Notes: generated by a model not told the origin, from the sequence alone. 64,000 bases of DNA from Methyloceanibacter caenitepidi (GCF_000828475.1 NZ_AP014648.1:3173400-3237399); one strand, 5' to 3'; positions 49,208 to 58,353 are shown, numbered from the stretch's first letter. Numbers and translations are program-made.

Positions 49208-51568
49208 ATGCGCGAAGCGGGGCGCCTGATCGCTTTAGGCCTGGCATTGCTGTTCGCAACGTCAGCCGCCGCAGAGGAGGCCGTGCCTGCCAAAGCGGAG
49301 ACGGAAGCCAAAGTTCCAAACTACATCCACGACATCCAGCCCCTTTTCAACAAGAGGTGCGTGGCCTGCCATGGCTGTCTTGGCTCACCGTGCAATTTGA
49401 AGCTCTCGTCGTTTCGCGGGCTCGAGCGCGGTGGGTTCGGCAAGAACCCCTATTCCAGCCATCTTGGCACGTACCCGCGCACCGACATGAATGTCGTTCA
49501 AACAACGGAGCAGTGGCGCAAGCGCGGCTTCTATCCGGTACTGTCCCGGGGGGGCTCGCGCGAAGAGAACCTGTCCCGGTCGATGCTGACCCAGATGATC
49601 GAGGCGGGTGCGAAGCACAACACGCCGGGATTCTCGCGGAAAGCCCTGATGCCGCTTTACGCCAAGCGTTACGAGCATCGATGCCCTGCAACCCCGGAGG
49701 CACTGTCGCAGCAAATCGAGACAAACCCCGCAATCGGTATGCCCTTCGGACTGACGGCGCTTGCCGAAAAGGACGTTGAGACGCTGCGGGACTGGGTCGC
49801 CGCGAACGCGCCTGGCCCGACGGACGCCGAGAAGCGCAAACAGGACATGGTCGCCGACCCGAAAGCTGTTCGCGCCTGGGAGGACTTCTTCAACGCCGAC
49901 GACAAACGATCGCAGCTCGTCTCCCGCTACATCTTCGACCACTTGTATTTGTCGATGATCGTCCTTGACGAAAGTCCTGGCGACTTCTTCCGGCTGGTCC
50001 GTTCGACAACCGCGCCGGGAGACGCAAGCCAAAATCCGCCGGCGCGCGTCGACGTCATCGATACGCCGTTCCCTTACACCGACCCATACAAATATGCCGG
50101 GGTCGATCGTTTCTACTATCGACTGCAGAAAGTCACGACGCCGCGCGTTCAGAAGAACCACTTCGTCTGGAAACTCAACAACGCGGATATCGAACGCCTC
50201 AGGAAGCTGTTCTTCGGTCGCGACTGGGGCAAGCATGTGCATCTCGATGGAAAGCACGATGCCCCCTGGGACCTCGGCAATCCCTTCAAGGTCTACGAAG
50301 CGATTCCCGTCGAAGCGCGCTACCGCTTTCTCCTCGAGAATTCGGAGCTGATCGTTTCGGGGATCACGTACGGCCCCGTGTGTCTCGGACAGACGGCGAC
50401 CTACGCCGTGAAAGACCAGTTCTGGGTTTTCTTCGTCGATCCCGAATACGACGTATCCGTCCGCGATCCAAAGCTGGGGCTGGAGACCTGGGAGACCTTT
50501 ATGGATAGGTCTCTGTTCGGCAACGACGCTTACGAGCAGGCCTATGGAGCCGCGCTCAAGAGGCTTCGGCCCAAGGGCTACACGATCGACGCGATCTGGA
50601 ACGGGGATAAAACCAACGACAACGCCTGGCTGACCGTCCTGCGACACGAGTCGAACGTCTCGGTAATGAAGGGGCGGCAAGGCGGCATTCCGCGGACGCT
50701 ATGGCTGATGGACTACAGCGGCTTCGAGCGCATCTATTACGACACGGTCGCCAACTTCGAATATTGGTCGGGAGATTTGCCCAAGCTGGAGACACTCATC
50801 TTCTTCAACTATCTGCGCCAGGAGTTCGAGGATAACTTCCTCTTGCTCCTACCCGAGAGCGAACGCCGGAGATTCCGTGACGAGTGGACACAAGGAGTAG
50901 GCCAAATCGCGCTCGCCCTCGAGCCGTTCGCCGGCGAGGAACAGCCGACGCAGGTCAAGACATCCGCCCGCGACCCTATGCTCAGCCTCATCGACGATAT
51001 TCAGGAGCATATGGGGGAGAGGGTCAGCGGTCCGCCGGACCTCTTGAATCCGCACGTGAAGCCGAAGGTCTCCCTGGACGATCCGATCAAGAGCTACGAC
51101 GAGTGGGTCGCCGCCGCATCCCTTTTGACGCAGACCCGCGACTACAAGTTTCCGCGCTTCCTGCCGAGCGTGATCATCCTGCGGCTCAACGATCCTGAAG
51201 GACATGCGAGGGTCTATTCGCTCATCGCCAACCGGGTCTACGAGACCCAGGACACGATCCTGTTCCAGAACGGCGAAATGCTTCCGCACCTCTATACGAT
51301 GAGCATCTATCCGACCATCGTCGGCGGGTTCCCCAATTATTTCCTCGAAATGGACCTCAGTCAGGCCGCTGACTTCCTGCGAGGCCTGCGCGATGTAAAG
51401 ACTCTCAGGGACTGGAATCGCCTGCGCGACACCTACGGCATCTTGCGTAACAGTCCGCGGTTCTGGGAGACCTATGATTGGTTTACCACCTGGAACGAAA
51501 AGCACCGGGGCATCTACGCGGGCTATCTCGACCTCTCCTACTACGACCTCTTCGACTCGGTCTACTAG
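49208..51568 (+). CDS. cti: Fatty acid cis/trans isomerase (Cti)
   Basis: Periplasmic heme protein that converts cis- to trans-unsaturated fatty acids in phospholipids, a rapid defence against solvents and membrane stress. 786 residues from ATG 49208 (GGAG SD), with a signal peptide (LIALGLALLFATSAAA); ATG 49154 also has an SD. A c-type heme motif CVACH (in FNKRCVACHGC) near the N-terminus, HDIQPLFN, and long conserved regions (RVDVIDTPFPYTDPYKYAG, SGFERIYYDTVANFEYW, PSVIILRLNDPEGHARVYS) fit the family. Confidence 0.93.
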   Translation: MREAGRLIALGLALLFATSAAAEEAVPAKAETEAKVPNYIHDIQPLFNKRCVACHGCLGSPCNLKLSSFRGLERGGFGKNPYSSHLGTYPRTDMNVVQTTEQWRKRGFYPVLSRGGSREENLSRSMLTQMIEAGAKHNTPGFSRKALMPLYAKRYEHRCPATPEALSQQIETNPAIGMPFGLTALAEKDVETLRDWVAANAPGPTDAEKRKQDMVADPKAVRAWEDFFNADDKRSQLVSRYIFDHLYLSMIVLDESPGDFFRLVRSTTAPGDASQNPPARVDVIDTPFPYTDPYKYAGVDRFYYRLQKVTTPRVQKNHFVWKLNNADIERLRKLFFGRDWGKHVHLDGKHDAPWDLGNPFKVYEAIPVEARYRFLLENSELIVSGITYGPVCLGQTATYAVKDQFWVFFVDPEYDVSVRDPKLGLETWETFMDRSLFGNDAYEQAYGAALKRLRPKGYTIDAIWNGDKTNDNAWLTVLRHESNVSVMKGRQGGIPRTLWLMDYSGFERIYYDTVANFEYWSGDLPKLETLIFFNYLRQEFEDNFLLLLPESERRRFRDEWTQGVGQIALALEPFAGEEQPTQVKTSARDPMLSLIDDIQEHMGERVSGPPDLLNPHVKPKVSLDDPIKSYDEWVAAASLLTQTRDYKFPRFLPSVIILRLNDPEGHARVYSLIANRVYETQDTILFQNGEMLPHLYTMSIYPTIVGGFPNYFLEMDLSQAADFLRGLRDVKTLRDWNRLRDTYGILRNSPRFWETYDWFTTWNEKHRGIYAGYLDLSYYDLFDSVY

Positions 51569-51580
51569 GCCCTCAGACGG

Positions 51581-52339
51581 TCACGAGCGGTAGTCGGGAT
51601 TCTCGTAACCGAAACGGCAGCCGGCCTTCCACGCCTCGCGATTGTTGCCGTGATTGGGATAGCCCCCGGCGTCTTTCAGGATGCGCGCGAGATGCATCAG
51701 GTTCCAGGTCATGATCGTGGTGTTGCGCTGGGTGAAGTCATTGTCGAAGCCGACGGGGCCGTTTTCTCCCTCATCGCCGTAGGACGCTCCAGGTCCCGCC
51801 TCACCGATCCAGCCGCAATCGGCTTGGGGCGGAATGGTGTAGCCCAGGTGTTGCAGGGCATAGAGCGTCGTCATGGCACAGTGTTTCACGCCGTCCTCGT
51901 TGCCGGTAACCACCGTGCCGCCGACTTTTCCGTAATAGAGGCTCTGGCCCTTGGCATTGAGCATGCCTGACATGCCATAGAGCCGCTCGATCAGGATTCG
52001 GCACACGGAACTTTCTTCACCGAGCCAGATCGGCGTCGCGAGAATAAGGATGTCCGCACTCTCGATCGACGGCCACAGCTTGGGCCAGTCATCGCGGTCC
52101 CACCCGTGCTCGGTCATGTCGGGGTAAACACCTGGCGCGATCTGATGGGACAGTGCGTGTATGCTTTCGACTTTTACGCCGCTCTTCCGCATGATCTCTT
52201 CGGAAACGGAGAGCAATAAGCGCGTATGAGACTCGTCCGGTTTGCGCTTGAGCGAACAATTGACCGTGACGGCCTTAAGGTCGGAGAAGTCAGTCGTGTT
52301 TTGGGAGCAGAGGTCTTCTTGCTGCGCGGTGAGAGGCAT
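51581..52339 (-). CDS. Flavodoxin-fold NAD(P)H:FMN reductase-like protein
   Basis: 252 residues from ATG 52339 (AAGGAG at 8-9 nt). Flavodoxin_2/FMN_red domain: AVTVNCSLKRKPDESHT phosphate-binding turn, ADILILATPIWLGEESSV, GKVGGTVVTGNEDGVKHC, and WIGEAGPGASYGD. Unlike typical 180-200 residue members it has a longer C-terminus (AWKAGCRFGYENPDYRS). Probably an FMN-dependent quinone or nitro reductase, substrate unknown. Convergent with cti. Confidence 0.85.
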   Translation of the reverse strand: MPLTAQQEDLCSQNTTDFSDLKAVTVNCSLKRKPDESHTRLLLSVSEEIMRKSGVKVESIHALSHQIAPGVYPDMTEHGWDRDDWPKLWPSIESADILILATPIWLGEESSVCRILIERLYGMSGMLNAKGQSLYYGKVGGTVVTGNEDGVKHCAMTTLYALQHLGYTIPPQADCGWIGEAGPGASYGDEGENGPVGFDNDFTQRNTTIMTWNLMHLARILKDAGGYPNHGNNREAWKAGCRFGYENPDYRS

Positions 52340-52450
52340 GACGAGGGCTCCTTTCCAGGATGAGAGGCCTTCATCTTAACAACCAGCGTTCCACGCTCCT
52401 GACACTCTGTATGAACTTTGTGTGATCAGCTCGATCAAGTGGCAGGTGGC

Positions 52451-52498
52451 GAAAAGAAAAAGAGGGCGATCGCTGGGAGGGAAAAGCGATCACCCTCT
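52451..52498 (-). terminator. Terminator downstream of the secreted peptide genes
   Basis: A 14-bp stem with one mismatch (52461-52474 and 52485-52498) followed on the minus strand by a T-rich tract (complement of 52451-52460). It begins 10 bp after the stop of peptide 1. Confidence 0.88.
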
Positions 52499-52507
52499 CC
52501 GTTCTGC

Positions 52508-52612
52508 CTACCGGTCAAGGTTGGTCTGGTAGGGATTCGGGAAGCCTTCGGCCGCAACAGGCGCAACGCCGGCGGTGATCAGGGCCACGGAAATCAGAAG
52601 CGTCTTCAACAT
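52508..52612 (-). CDS. 34-residue secreted peptide 1
   Basis: MLKTLLISVALITAGVAPVA then AEGFPNPYQTNLDR. ATG 52612 is preceded by AAGGAG at a 7-nt spacing. The first 21 residues are a classical signal peptide (Lys, hydrophobic core, AxA site), so the exported product would be a peptide of about 13 residues (EGFPNPYQTNLDR). It is a tandem near-duplicate of peptide 2, and third-position differences with a conserved protein confirm it is coding. Too short for usual gene callers. Function unknown. Confidence 0.8.
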   Translation of the reverse strand: MLKTLLISVALITAGVAPVAAEGFPNPYQTNLDR

Positions 52613-52678
52613 TGTCGTTCTCCTTCGAAATCTATGATGACAGGCTGCCTTAAGAGGATTGGCAGTGTCGGGTTTGCT

Positions 52679-52783
52679 CTACCGGTCGAAATTCGTCTGG
52701 TAGGGGTTCGGGAAGCCTTCGGCCGCGACGGGTGCAACACCGGCAGTGACCAGGGCCAGGGAAATCAGGATCGTCTTCAACAT
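52679..52783 (-). CDS. 34-residue secreted peptide 2
   Basis: MLKTILISLALVTAGVAPVA then AEGFPNPYQTNFDR, with the same AAGGAG ribosome site (7-nt spacing) before ATG 52783. It differs from peptide 1 by four conservative substitutions (L/I, V/L, I/V, L/F), while many synonymous bases differ; that is the pattern of a translated gene under constraint. It is the promoter-proximal copy, with a probable TetR operator about 116 bp upstream. The likely mature peptide is EGFPNPYQTNFDR. Unknown family. Confidence 0.8.
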   Translation of the reverse strand: MLKTILISLALVTAGVAPVAAEGFPNPYQTNFDR

Positions 52784-52898
52784 CGTCGTTCTCCTTTGCG
52801 TAAGTTGGTTCCGAGTCGTTGGTGTCTCGGTACGCCCAGTCATATTGGGTTTGGGACCGTTCGTTCAATTAACAACATCTCACATACGCGTGTTTGTG

Positions 52899-52910
52899 GA
52901 CCGATTGGTC
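52899..52910. promoter_or_regulatory. Candidate TetR operator upstream of the peptide genes
   Basis: GACC-GATT-GGTC, a palindrome-like TetR-type site, lies between the tetR 3' end and the peptide genes. A related site occurs at 53569-53580. Confidence 0.55.
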
Positions 52911-52962
52911 TATAACCTATCCGTGATCATCCCGTGAGCGCGAGAGGCCGGCGCTCATGCCG

Positions 52963-53532
52963 CTAGATTGCGTCGAGAGTCTTGTCGATGATGGCTTGTA
53001 GGGCTTTCGCCGAATAACCGGCGCGGGCCAGGACCCTGAGCCCCATATAAGTGTTCAGGACGGACGCCGCCGTGGCCGTCCGCCGTCCCGCCGACCAGCG
53101 CGAACCGCGCCGGCTCTGCTTGAGCGCAGCGACAATGGCATCTTGCAAGCGATGCAGCATGGCGCTGACTTTGGCCTCGACTTCCGTATCGAGGCTCGCA
53201 CGATCGATAGCCGCGTTGCACATGAAGCAACCACGCCGCACCTTGTCTGATTTCGCCCCCTCCAGCATGGTTCTTATCTTGGCCAGACCATCGCCCGCGC
53301 CAGGGTCGGTGAGAAACGCGATTCCCGCCTCGACCTCCGTCTGGTCGTAGCGGTCCAGCGTCGCGAGATAGATGCTGTGCTTGTCGTCGAAGGCCTTGTA
53401 GAGACTGCCGCGAGCGATCTTCATCGCGCTGAGCAAATCCTGCAGCGACGCGCCCTCATAGCCCTTTTGCCAAAACACCCCCATGGCGCGGTCGAGCGCC
53501 TGATCGATGTCGAATTCTCTTGGACGCGCCAA
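52963..53532 (-). CDS. TetR/AcrR-family transcriptional regulator
   Basis: 189 residues from TTG 53532, which has GGGGAG at 7 nt; the longer ORF upstream lacks homology. Helix-turn-helix: ALDRAMGVFWQKGYEGASLQ, LLSAMKIARGSLYKAFDDK. C-terminal ligand domain with RRGCFMCNAAIDRA, a conserved pattern (GCFMCN) of the family that regulates solvent or redox-linked genes. It is divergent from the P460-like gene, with a candidate operator (53569-53580) in the gap and another next to the peptide genes, so it likely represses both. Confidence 0.93.
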   Translation of the reverse strand: MARPREFDIDQALDRAMGVFWQKGYEGASLQDLLSAMKIARGSLYKAFDDKHSIYLATLDRYDQTEVEAGIAFLTDPGAGDGLAKIRTMLEGAKSDKVRRGCFMCNAAIDRASLDTEVEAKVSAMLHRLQDAIVAALKQSRRGSRWSAGRRTATAASVLNTYMGLRVLARAGYSAKALQAIIDKTLDAI

Positions 53533-53568
53533 CGTGTCTCTCCCCTCTGCGGAGTATTTCCGATTTGT

Positions 53569-53580
53569 GACTGGTTGGTC
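53569..53580. promoter_or_regulatory. Candidate TetR operator in the tetR/P460 divergent region
   Basis: GACTGGTTGGTC, extended TGACTGGTTGGTCA with TGAC/GTCA arms. It shares 10 of 12 bases with 52899-52910 and lies 37 bp upstream of tetR. Confidence 0.6.
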
Positions 53581-53691
53581 AACATATCGCCGCGTGAATC
53601 GAATAATTGTTGACTGTTCAGTTCCTAAATAGGTATCAAGGTGCTGCCGACGGCCCGAACCGCCGTCCACCAAACAATGAGGAATACGCTT

Positions 53692-54258
53692 ATGAGATGG
53701 TTGCTTGCCCCAGCTTTGATTTTCGCAGCGCTCGTTTCCGGAACGCTCTCGCCGGCGGGACCCGCAATGGCCGAGCCACTGAGCGCCGAATCCCTCGAAC
53801 GCCTGTTGCGGGTGCCGAAAGTCGACTATCGGCTCGATTGGGTTTTCCTCGGATCGTTCTCGGTGCTTGCCGACGATCCCAAGGATGGAGCCAAGGGTCT
53901 TCACGACGTCTATGCGCCGAGGGAGGCCGTCGAGGCCTACCGGAGGACCGGGACGTTCCCCGACGGCACAGTGCTGGTGAAGGACGTTTTCCTCACGAAA
54001 ACCGAACCCTTGACCACGGGTACCGTGAGCTATGCGGATCGGCTTCAAGGGCGTTTCGTGCTGGTCAAGGATTCGACCAACCAGAACGCCGCGCGCTCGC
54101 CGCTGTGGGGCGATGGCTGGGGCTGGGCCTTCTTCGAGGGAGACGAAACGGACAAGACCGTGACGACGGACTATCGCAAAGACTGCCTCGGCTGCCATGA
54201 GCCGGCCCGCAGCCAGGACTTCCTCTACACACGCGGTTACCCCGTCCTCCGCCGCTGA
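53692..54258 (+). CDS. Cytochrome P460-like exported heme protein
   Basis: 188 residues from ATG 53692 (AGGAA SD); ATG 53677 and GTG 53641 are alternatives. Signal peptide WLLAPALIFAALVSGTLSPA with cleavage near AMA. Cytochrome P460 pattern: DGTVLVKDVFLTKTEPL, WGDGWGWAFFEGDE, and C-terminal c-type heme site CLGCH (KDCLGCHEPA) then DFLYTRGYPVL. Family members oxidise hydroxylamine or bind small ligands such as NO; here the substrate is unknown. Divergent from tetR and likely its target. Confidence 0.85.
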   Translation: MRWLLAPALIFAALVSGTLSPAGPAMAEPLSAESLERLLRVPKVDYRLDWVFLGSFSVLADDPKDGAKGLHDVYAPREAVEAYRRTGTFPDGTVLVKDVFLTKTEPLTTGTVSYADRLQGRFVLVKDSTNQNAARSPLWGDGWGWAFFEGDETDKTVTTDYRKDCLGCHEPARSQDFLYTRGYPVLRR

Positions 54259-54456
54259 GGATCGCCCGGGGGACTACCGCGTAGTGGAGCGCGGGCAGCA
54301 TTTGCTGGCCGAAGCTGGTGTCTGCACGATTTCGTGTCATCTTATCGAAGGACTTGATTGCCAGTATCGGCGCCTTCGATCACGATACGTTTTTTTGAAT
54401 ATGCGCTCCGGCGCCGCGCAGCCACTGGACCATTCCCCAACAAGCGGTAGACCCAA

Positions 54457-56820
54457 ATGAAAGCACCAAACGGCCCTTGCCGCCCCACCTGGGCCCCGGC
54501 CCGCAAGGACATCGTCGGCAGGAGCCTCGGCTCGTCCCGTCTTTGGTATACCCTCGCGCAAGGCATCGTGACGGAGCTCTACTACCCGCGCATCGACATT
54601 CCCCAGATCAAGGATCTCGGCTTCATCGTGGCCGATGGCAACGGCTTCTGGGTGGAACTGCGCCGCAACGGGGATTACACCGTCGAGCTCGCGGCGCCGG
54701 GTGTCCCCTCGGCGACCGTGACCCACCGCCACCCGCGGTTCACTTTCACCATGGAGGTCTGCCCCTCGCAGCAGCGCGATGTCCTCCTCATCCGCTACAA
54801 GCTTGAGGGCGACCCCGCCTTGAAGCCTTACGTGCTGTTGGCGGCGCGGCTTGGCGATAACGCCGAGAACAACGTGGCCTATGTGGGCCACCATGACGGC
54901 CGTGACGTACTCTGGGCGGAGCAGGACCGGTTTGCGCTTGCGCTGACGGCTGTCCGCGACGATGGCTCGGACGCCTTCGGCAAACGCTCCGTCGGCTGCC
55001 TCGGCGTGAGCGACGGCTGGCAGGATTTCAATCACAACGGCCAGATGGGCTGGCTTTACGACGAGGCCGGACCGGGCGCGGTCTCGCTCATGGGCGAACT
55101 GACGCCGTCGGGCACGCTGTCGCTCGGTTTCGGCGCATCGAAAGAAGCCGCCGCCACGCTCTCCGCCTCGGCAATCATGGATAATTTTGACGAGGAGGTC
55201 CGGGAGAACACGCTGGCCTGGCAAGACTGGCTGCGCCAGCGGCGGCCGGCGACCTTCGGCGGCGAGATCGACGACCGGCTCGCGCTCTGTGCGACCGTGA
55301 TCAAGGTGCACCAGGATCAGACCTTCCGCGGCGCGGCCATCGCCTCGCTTTCGATTCCGTGGGGCGACACGAGCACCAGCCGCGGCGGCTACCACCTCGT
55401 CTGGCCCCGTGACCTCGTGGAGACCGCCGGCGCGCTGGTCGCCATGGGCTCGTTCCGCGACGCGCGCGAAGTTCTGCGTTATCTGATGGCGACCCAGCAC
55501 ACGGACGGGCACTGGTTCCAGAACCAATGGCTCGGCGGCCATCCCTTCTGGCAAGGCATTCAGCTCGACGAGGCGGCCTTCCCCATCCTGCTGGCGGCGA
55601 CGCTCGAGAGCCACGGCGCCCTGGACGATATCCCGGTGCGGACGATGATCGCCCGCGCCGCGGGCTTCATCTGCCGCGTCGGCCCCACGACGGATCAGGA
55701 CCGCTGGGAGGAAGACTCCGGCCTCAACATGTTCACGATCGCGGTGGCCATCTCCGCGCTCGTCGAGGCTTCCCGCTATTTGGACGGCGCCGCCAAGGCG
55801 CATGTCTTGCGGGTCGCGGACTACTGGAACGCCAAGCTCGAGGACTGGGCCTTCGTACGCGGAACCCCGCTGGCCGACCAGCTCGGTATCAAGGGCTACT
55901 TCATTCGGACCGTTCCGCTCGATGTCCTCGGCACGCCGGGCGCCGCCAATACACCGGTCGTCATCAAGAACCTGTCGCAGGATCCGAACCTGCCGGCCAG
56001 CGGCCAGGTGTCGACCGATTGCCTGCAGCTCGTACGCTACGGTTTGCGCGAGGCGAACAACCCTTTCATCCTCGATACGATCAAGGCGATGGACCATCTC
56101 CTGAAGACCGATACGCCCGCAGGGCCGGTCTGGCACCGCTACAATAATGACGGCTATGGCGAACATACGGATGGCACGGGCTTCGACGGCACCGGGCACG
56201 GCCGCGGCTGGCCGCTCCTGACGGGGGAGCGCGGTCACTATGCGGTCAGCGCCGGGGAGGATGTCATGCCGTATGTCGAGGCAATGATGGCCATGTCCAA
56301 CGACGTCGGCCTCATGCCCGAGCAGGTCTGGGACACGGACCCGATTCCCGAATACGGCCTCTATCCCGGCAAGCCGAGCGGCTCGGCCATGCCGCTTGTC
56401 TGGACTCACGCGGAATTCGCCAAGCTATGCCATAGCCTGACTGCCGGCCGCCCCGTCGACCGGCCACAGGCGGCCTGGGCGCGGTATCAAGGCGTCCGTC
56501 CCACGATCGACTATGAGATCTGGGGACCGCGCCACAAGCCGACCCGGATCGGCGCGGGGCGGTCGCTCTACATCGCCGTGACGGCGCCGGCCCTCGTCCA
56601 TTACGGCACCAACGGCTGGCGCGATATCCACGATGTCGAGACCGAGGACACGCTGCTCGGCGTCCATGTGGCGAAGCTGCCGACGGAGGCGCTGAACCCC
56701 GGCGATACGGTCGAGTTCACCTTGTACTGGCCCGAAAGCGGGAACTGGGAAGGTCAGGACTTCCAGATCACTGTCGAAGGCGAACCCGCCGTGGTCCCGG
56801 CGCATGGAGCAGTCTCCTAG
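54457..56820 (+). CDS. Glucoamylase/glucodextranase-like GH15 protein
   Basis: 787 residues. N-terminal beta-sandwich (LWYTLAQGIVTELYYPRIDI, IKDLGFIVADGNGFWVELRR) and an (alpha/alpha)6 barrel with SIPWGDTSTSRGGYHLVWPRD (substrate-binding), QWLGGHPFWQGIQLDE, RWEEDSGLNMFTIA and the C-terminal MPEQVWDTDPIPEYGLYPGK. This is the glucan 1,4-alpha-glucosidase type that removes glucose from alpha-glucans. No signal peptide is seen, so it is likely cytoplasmic. A C-terminal domain with TRIGAGRSLYIAVTAPALVH is usual. Standalone gene. Confidence 0.92.
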   Translation: MKAPNGPCRPTWAPARKDIVGRSLGSSRLWYTLAQGIVTELYYPRIDIPQIKDLGFIVADGNGFWVELRRNGDYTVELAAPGVPSATVTHRHPRFTFTMEVCPSQQRDVLLIRYKLEGDPALKPYVLLAARLGDNAENNVAYVGHHDGRDVLWAEQDRFALALTAVRDDGSDAFGKRSVGCLGVSDGWQDFNHNGQMGWLYDEAGPGAVSLMGELTPSGTLSLGFGASKEAAATLSASAIMDNFDEEVRENTLAWQDWLRQRRPATFGGEIDDRLALCATVIKVHQDQTFRGAAIASLSIPWGDTSTSRGGYHLVWPRDLVETAGALVAMGSFRDAREVLRYLMATQHTDGHWFQNQWLGGHPFWQGIQLDEAAFPILLAATLESHGALDDIPVRTMIARAAGFICRVGPTTDQDRWEEDSGLNMFTIAVAISALVEASRYLDGAAKAHVLRVADYWNAKLEDWAFVRGTPLADQLGIKGYFIRTVPLDVLGTPGAANTPVVIKNLSQDPNLPASGQVSTDCLQLVRYGLREANNPFILDTIKAMDHLLKTDTPAGPVWHRYNNDGYGEHTDGTGFDGTGHGRGWPLLTGERGHYAVSAGEDVMPYVEAMMAMSNDVGLMPEQVWDTDPIPEYGLYPGKPSGSAMPLVWTHAEFAKLCHSLTAGRPVDRPQAAWARYQGVRPTIDYEIWGPRHKPTRIGAGRSLYIAVTAPALVHYGTNGWRDIHDVETEDTLLGVHVAKLPTEALNPGDTVEFTLYWPESGNWEGQDFQITVEGEPAVVPAHGAVS

Positions 56821-56829
56821 GATCGGCCA

Positions 56830-58353
56830 CTAGCGCGGCACGATTCTGTCCGGATGCGCCTCGGCCCAATCCGACAGGAAGGCCATGAGGCTTTCGTCCA
56901 TGGCGCCGTCGAGAACGGCCTGCCGTAGCGGGGCCCCTGCATCGAGCGCAAGCCGCGCGCAGGCAACATGATCGCGCAAGTCCGTGTCCAACCTATTCTC
57001 CGCGCCATGACTAATGGTGCTGAGGAGATCGCCGCCATAGCCGTTCACATGGGTGAGATCGGGCGACAAGGTCAGGAGCCACGCCGTCTGCGCCGGTAGT
57101 CCCGCCCAGGCCGCGAGGTGCAGCGGCGTCATATCCATCTCGTCGCTGACGTTCGGATCGATCCCTGCCGCGACCAGCGCCTTGGCGTGGTCGAGCGCGT
57201 CCTCCCAGAGGATCACGCGGGTGAGGATGCGTTTCTCCTCATCGCTCAGCTGCATCCGGGCGAGCGGCCGCCCGTCCGGCACGCGGCCTTCGGCACAGCC
57301 AGCAAGGATCACCTCGGCCTCACTCAGCCGATTGGCATATCCGGCTGCCGCAAGCGCGCGGGCGAAAGACAGATTCCCGTAAAGCATGGCAACCGCGTAG
57401 GCCGTACGGCCTTCCCAAACCGCATTCCCGTCGGCGTCATGCTCCAAGAGAAGCTCCGCGAAGCGCCCGTCTCGTCCGCGCCTGGCCGCATGATGGAGGG
57501 CGGGGATCTTCGGCATGGCCTGCCCGCTCGGATGGTCCGGCGCCTTCTCGTTGGGATCGGCCCCGTACTCGAGCAGCAAACGAACGCCATCGAGATTGTC
57601 GAAGTCCAGCATCCGCAGAAGCGCGTTGGTGCCTGCCGTCTTAACGCCATAGCGCATCAACAGCTTCACCCCGTCCAGCGTCGGCAACTCCGTGGCGTGG
57701 TAGAGCGACTCGTCGTCGTCGGGTGTCGCGCCATGTTCAAGCAACCATTCGGCCAAACGTAGATTGCCCGCATGCCCCAGTGCGCCGTAGAGCGCCGAGA
57801 GTTCGTGCGAAGCGCCGGTCTCGAACGGATAGCTGTCATTGACATCGGCGCCCGCATCGACGAGCGCTTCCGCTACGGCGATCATCGCGCCTGCGCGATC
57901 CGGATCAGACCGAAAATGCTTGGAATAGGTCAGATGCAGGATCGGCGACCGTACGCCGATGGCGCGCGTGGCCGCCGCAGGATTGCGGTCCAGCACGCGA
58001 CGGACAGCCTCAATGTCATACAGCGCGCATTGCAGTCCGAAATTGTCCGACCCGAGATCGGGCTCTGCCGCAAGCAGGGCCTCGACGATCCAGGCCTGTC
58101 CAAGATAGAGCGCGACCTTGAGACGTTCGGCCCGCGCCGCCCGGTCCATGGCCTGCATCTCGACCGCGAATTTCAGTCTCGGCCAGCTGTCAAACCCGGC
58201 TTCGCGCGCCACCACGTGCAGTGCGTCCGCATGCTTGAACAGATGGGGCGAGCCCAGGACAGCGCGAACGCGCGCGATCGCGGCCGCATCGCCCGCGCGG
58301 TAGGACTTCTTCAGCGCCTTCGCATTCCGGCGCAATTTGTCGAGGGACATCAT
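56830..58353 (-). CDS. Ankyrin-repeat protein
   Basis: 507 residues from ATG 58353 (MM start; SD GGGGAG about 10 nt upstream). The N-terminus is a helical basic region (LRRNAKALKKSYRAGDAAAIAR), then at least eight ankyrin-like units: for example ALVDAGADVNDSYPFETGA, WLLEHGATPDD, LLLEYGADPNEKAPDHPSGQA, AKALVAAGIDPNVSDEMDMTPLHLAAWAG. No enzymatic domain. Ankyrin proteins mediate protein contacts; the role is unknown. Ends ADWAEAHPDRIVPR-like. Confidence 0.88.
   Translation of the reverse strand: MMSLDKLRRNAKALKKSYRAGDAAAIARVRAVLGSPHLFKHADALHVVAREAGFDSWPRLKFAVEMQAMDRAARAERLKVALYLGQAWIVEALLAAEPDLGSDNFGLQCALYDIEAVRRVLDRNPAAATRAIGVRSPILHLTYSKHFRSDPDRAGAMIAVAEALVDAGADVNDSYPFETGASHELSALYGALGHAGNLRLAEWLLEHGATPDDDESLYHATELPTLDGVKLLMRYGVKTAGTNALLRMLDFDNLDGVRLLLEYGADPNEKAPDHPSGQAMPKIPALHHAARRGRDGRFAELLLEHDADGNAVWEGRTAYAVAMLYGNLSFARALAAAGYANRLSEAEVILAGCAEGRVPDGRPLARMQLSDEEKRILTRVILWEDALDHAKALVAAGIDPNVSDEMDMTPLHLAAWAGLPAQTAWLLTLSPDLTHVNGYGGDLLSTISHGAENRLDTDLRDHVACARLALDAGAPLRQAVLDGAMDESLMAFLSDWAEAHPDRIVPR

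Noticed and set aside
49385..50680. A 431-codon minus-strand ORF opposite cti
   Set aside because: Antisense frame of the isomerase gene; no motif, and no ribosome site.
52418..52915. A 165-codon plus-strand ORF across the tandem peptides
   Set aside because: Its repeated text is the antisense of the two minus-strand peptide genes, which have ribosome sites and conserved protein sequence.
54337..56409. A 690-codon minus-strand ORF opposite the glucoamylase
   Set aside because: Arginine-rich antisense shadow; the plus-strand gene has clear GH15 motifs.
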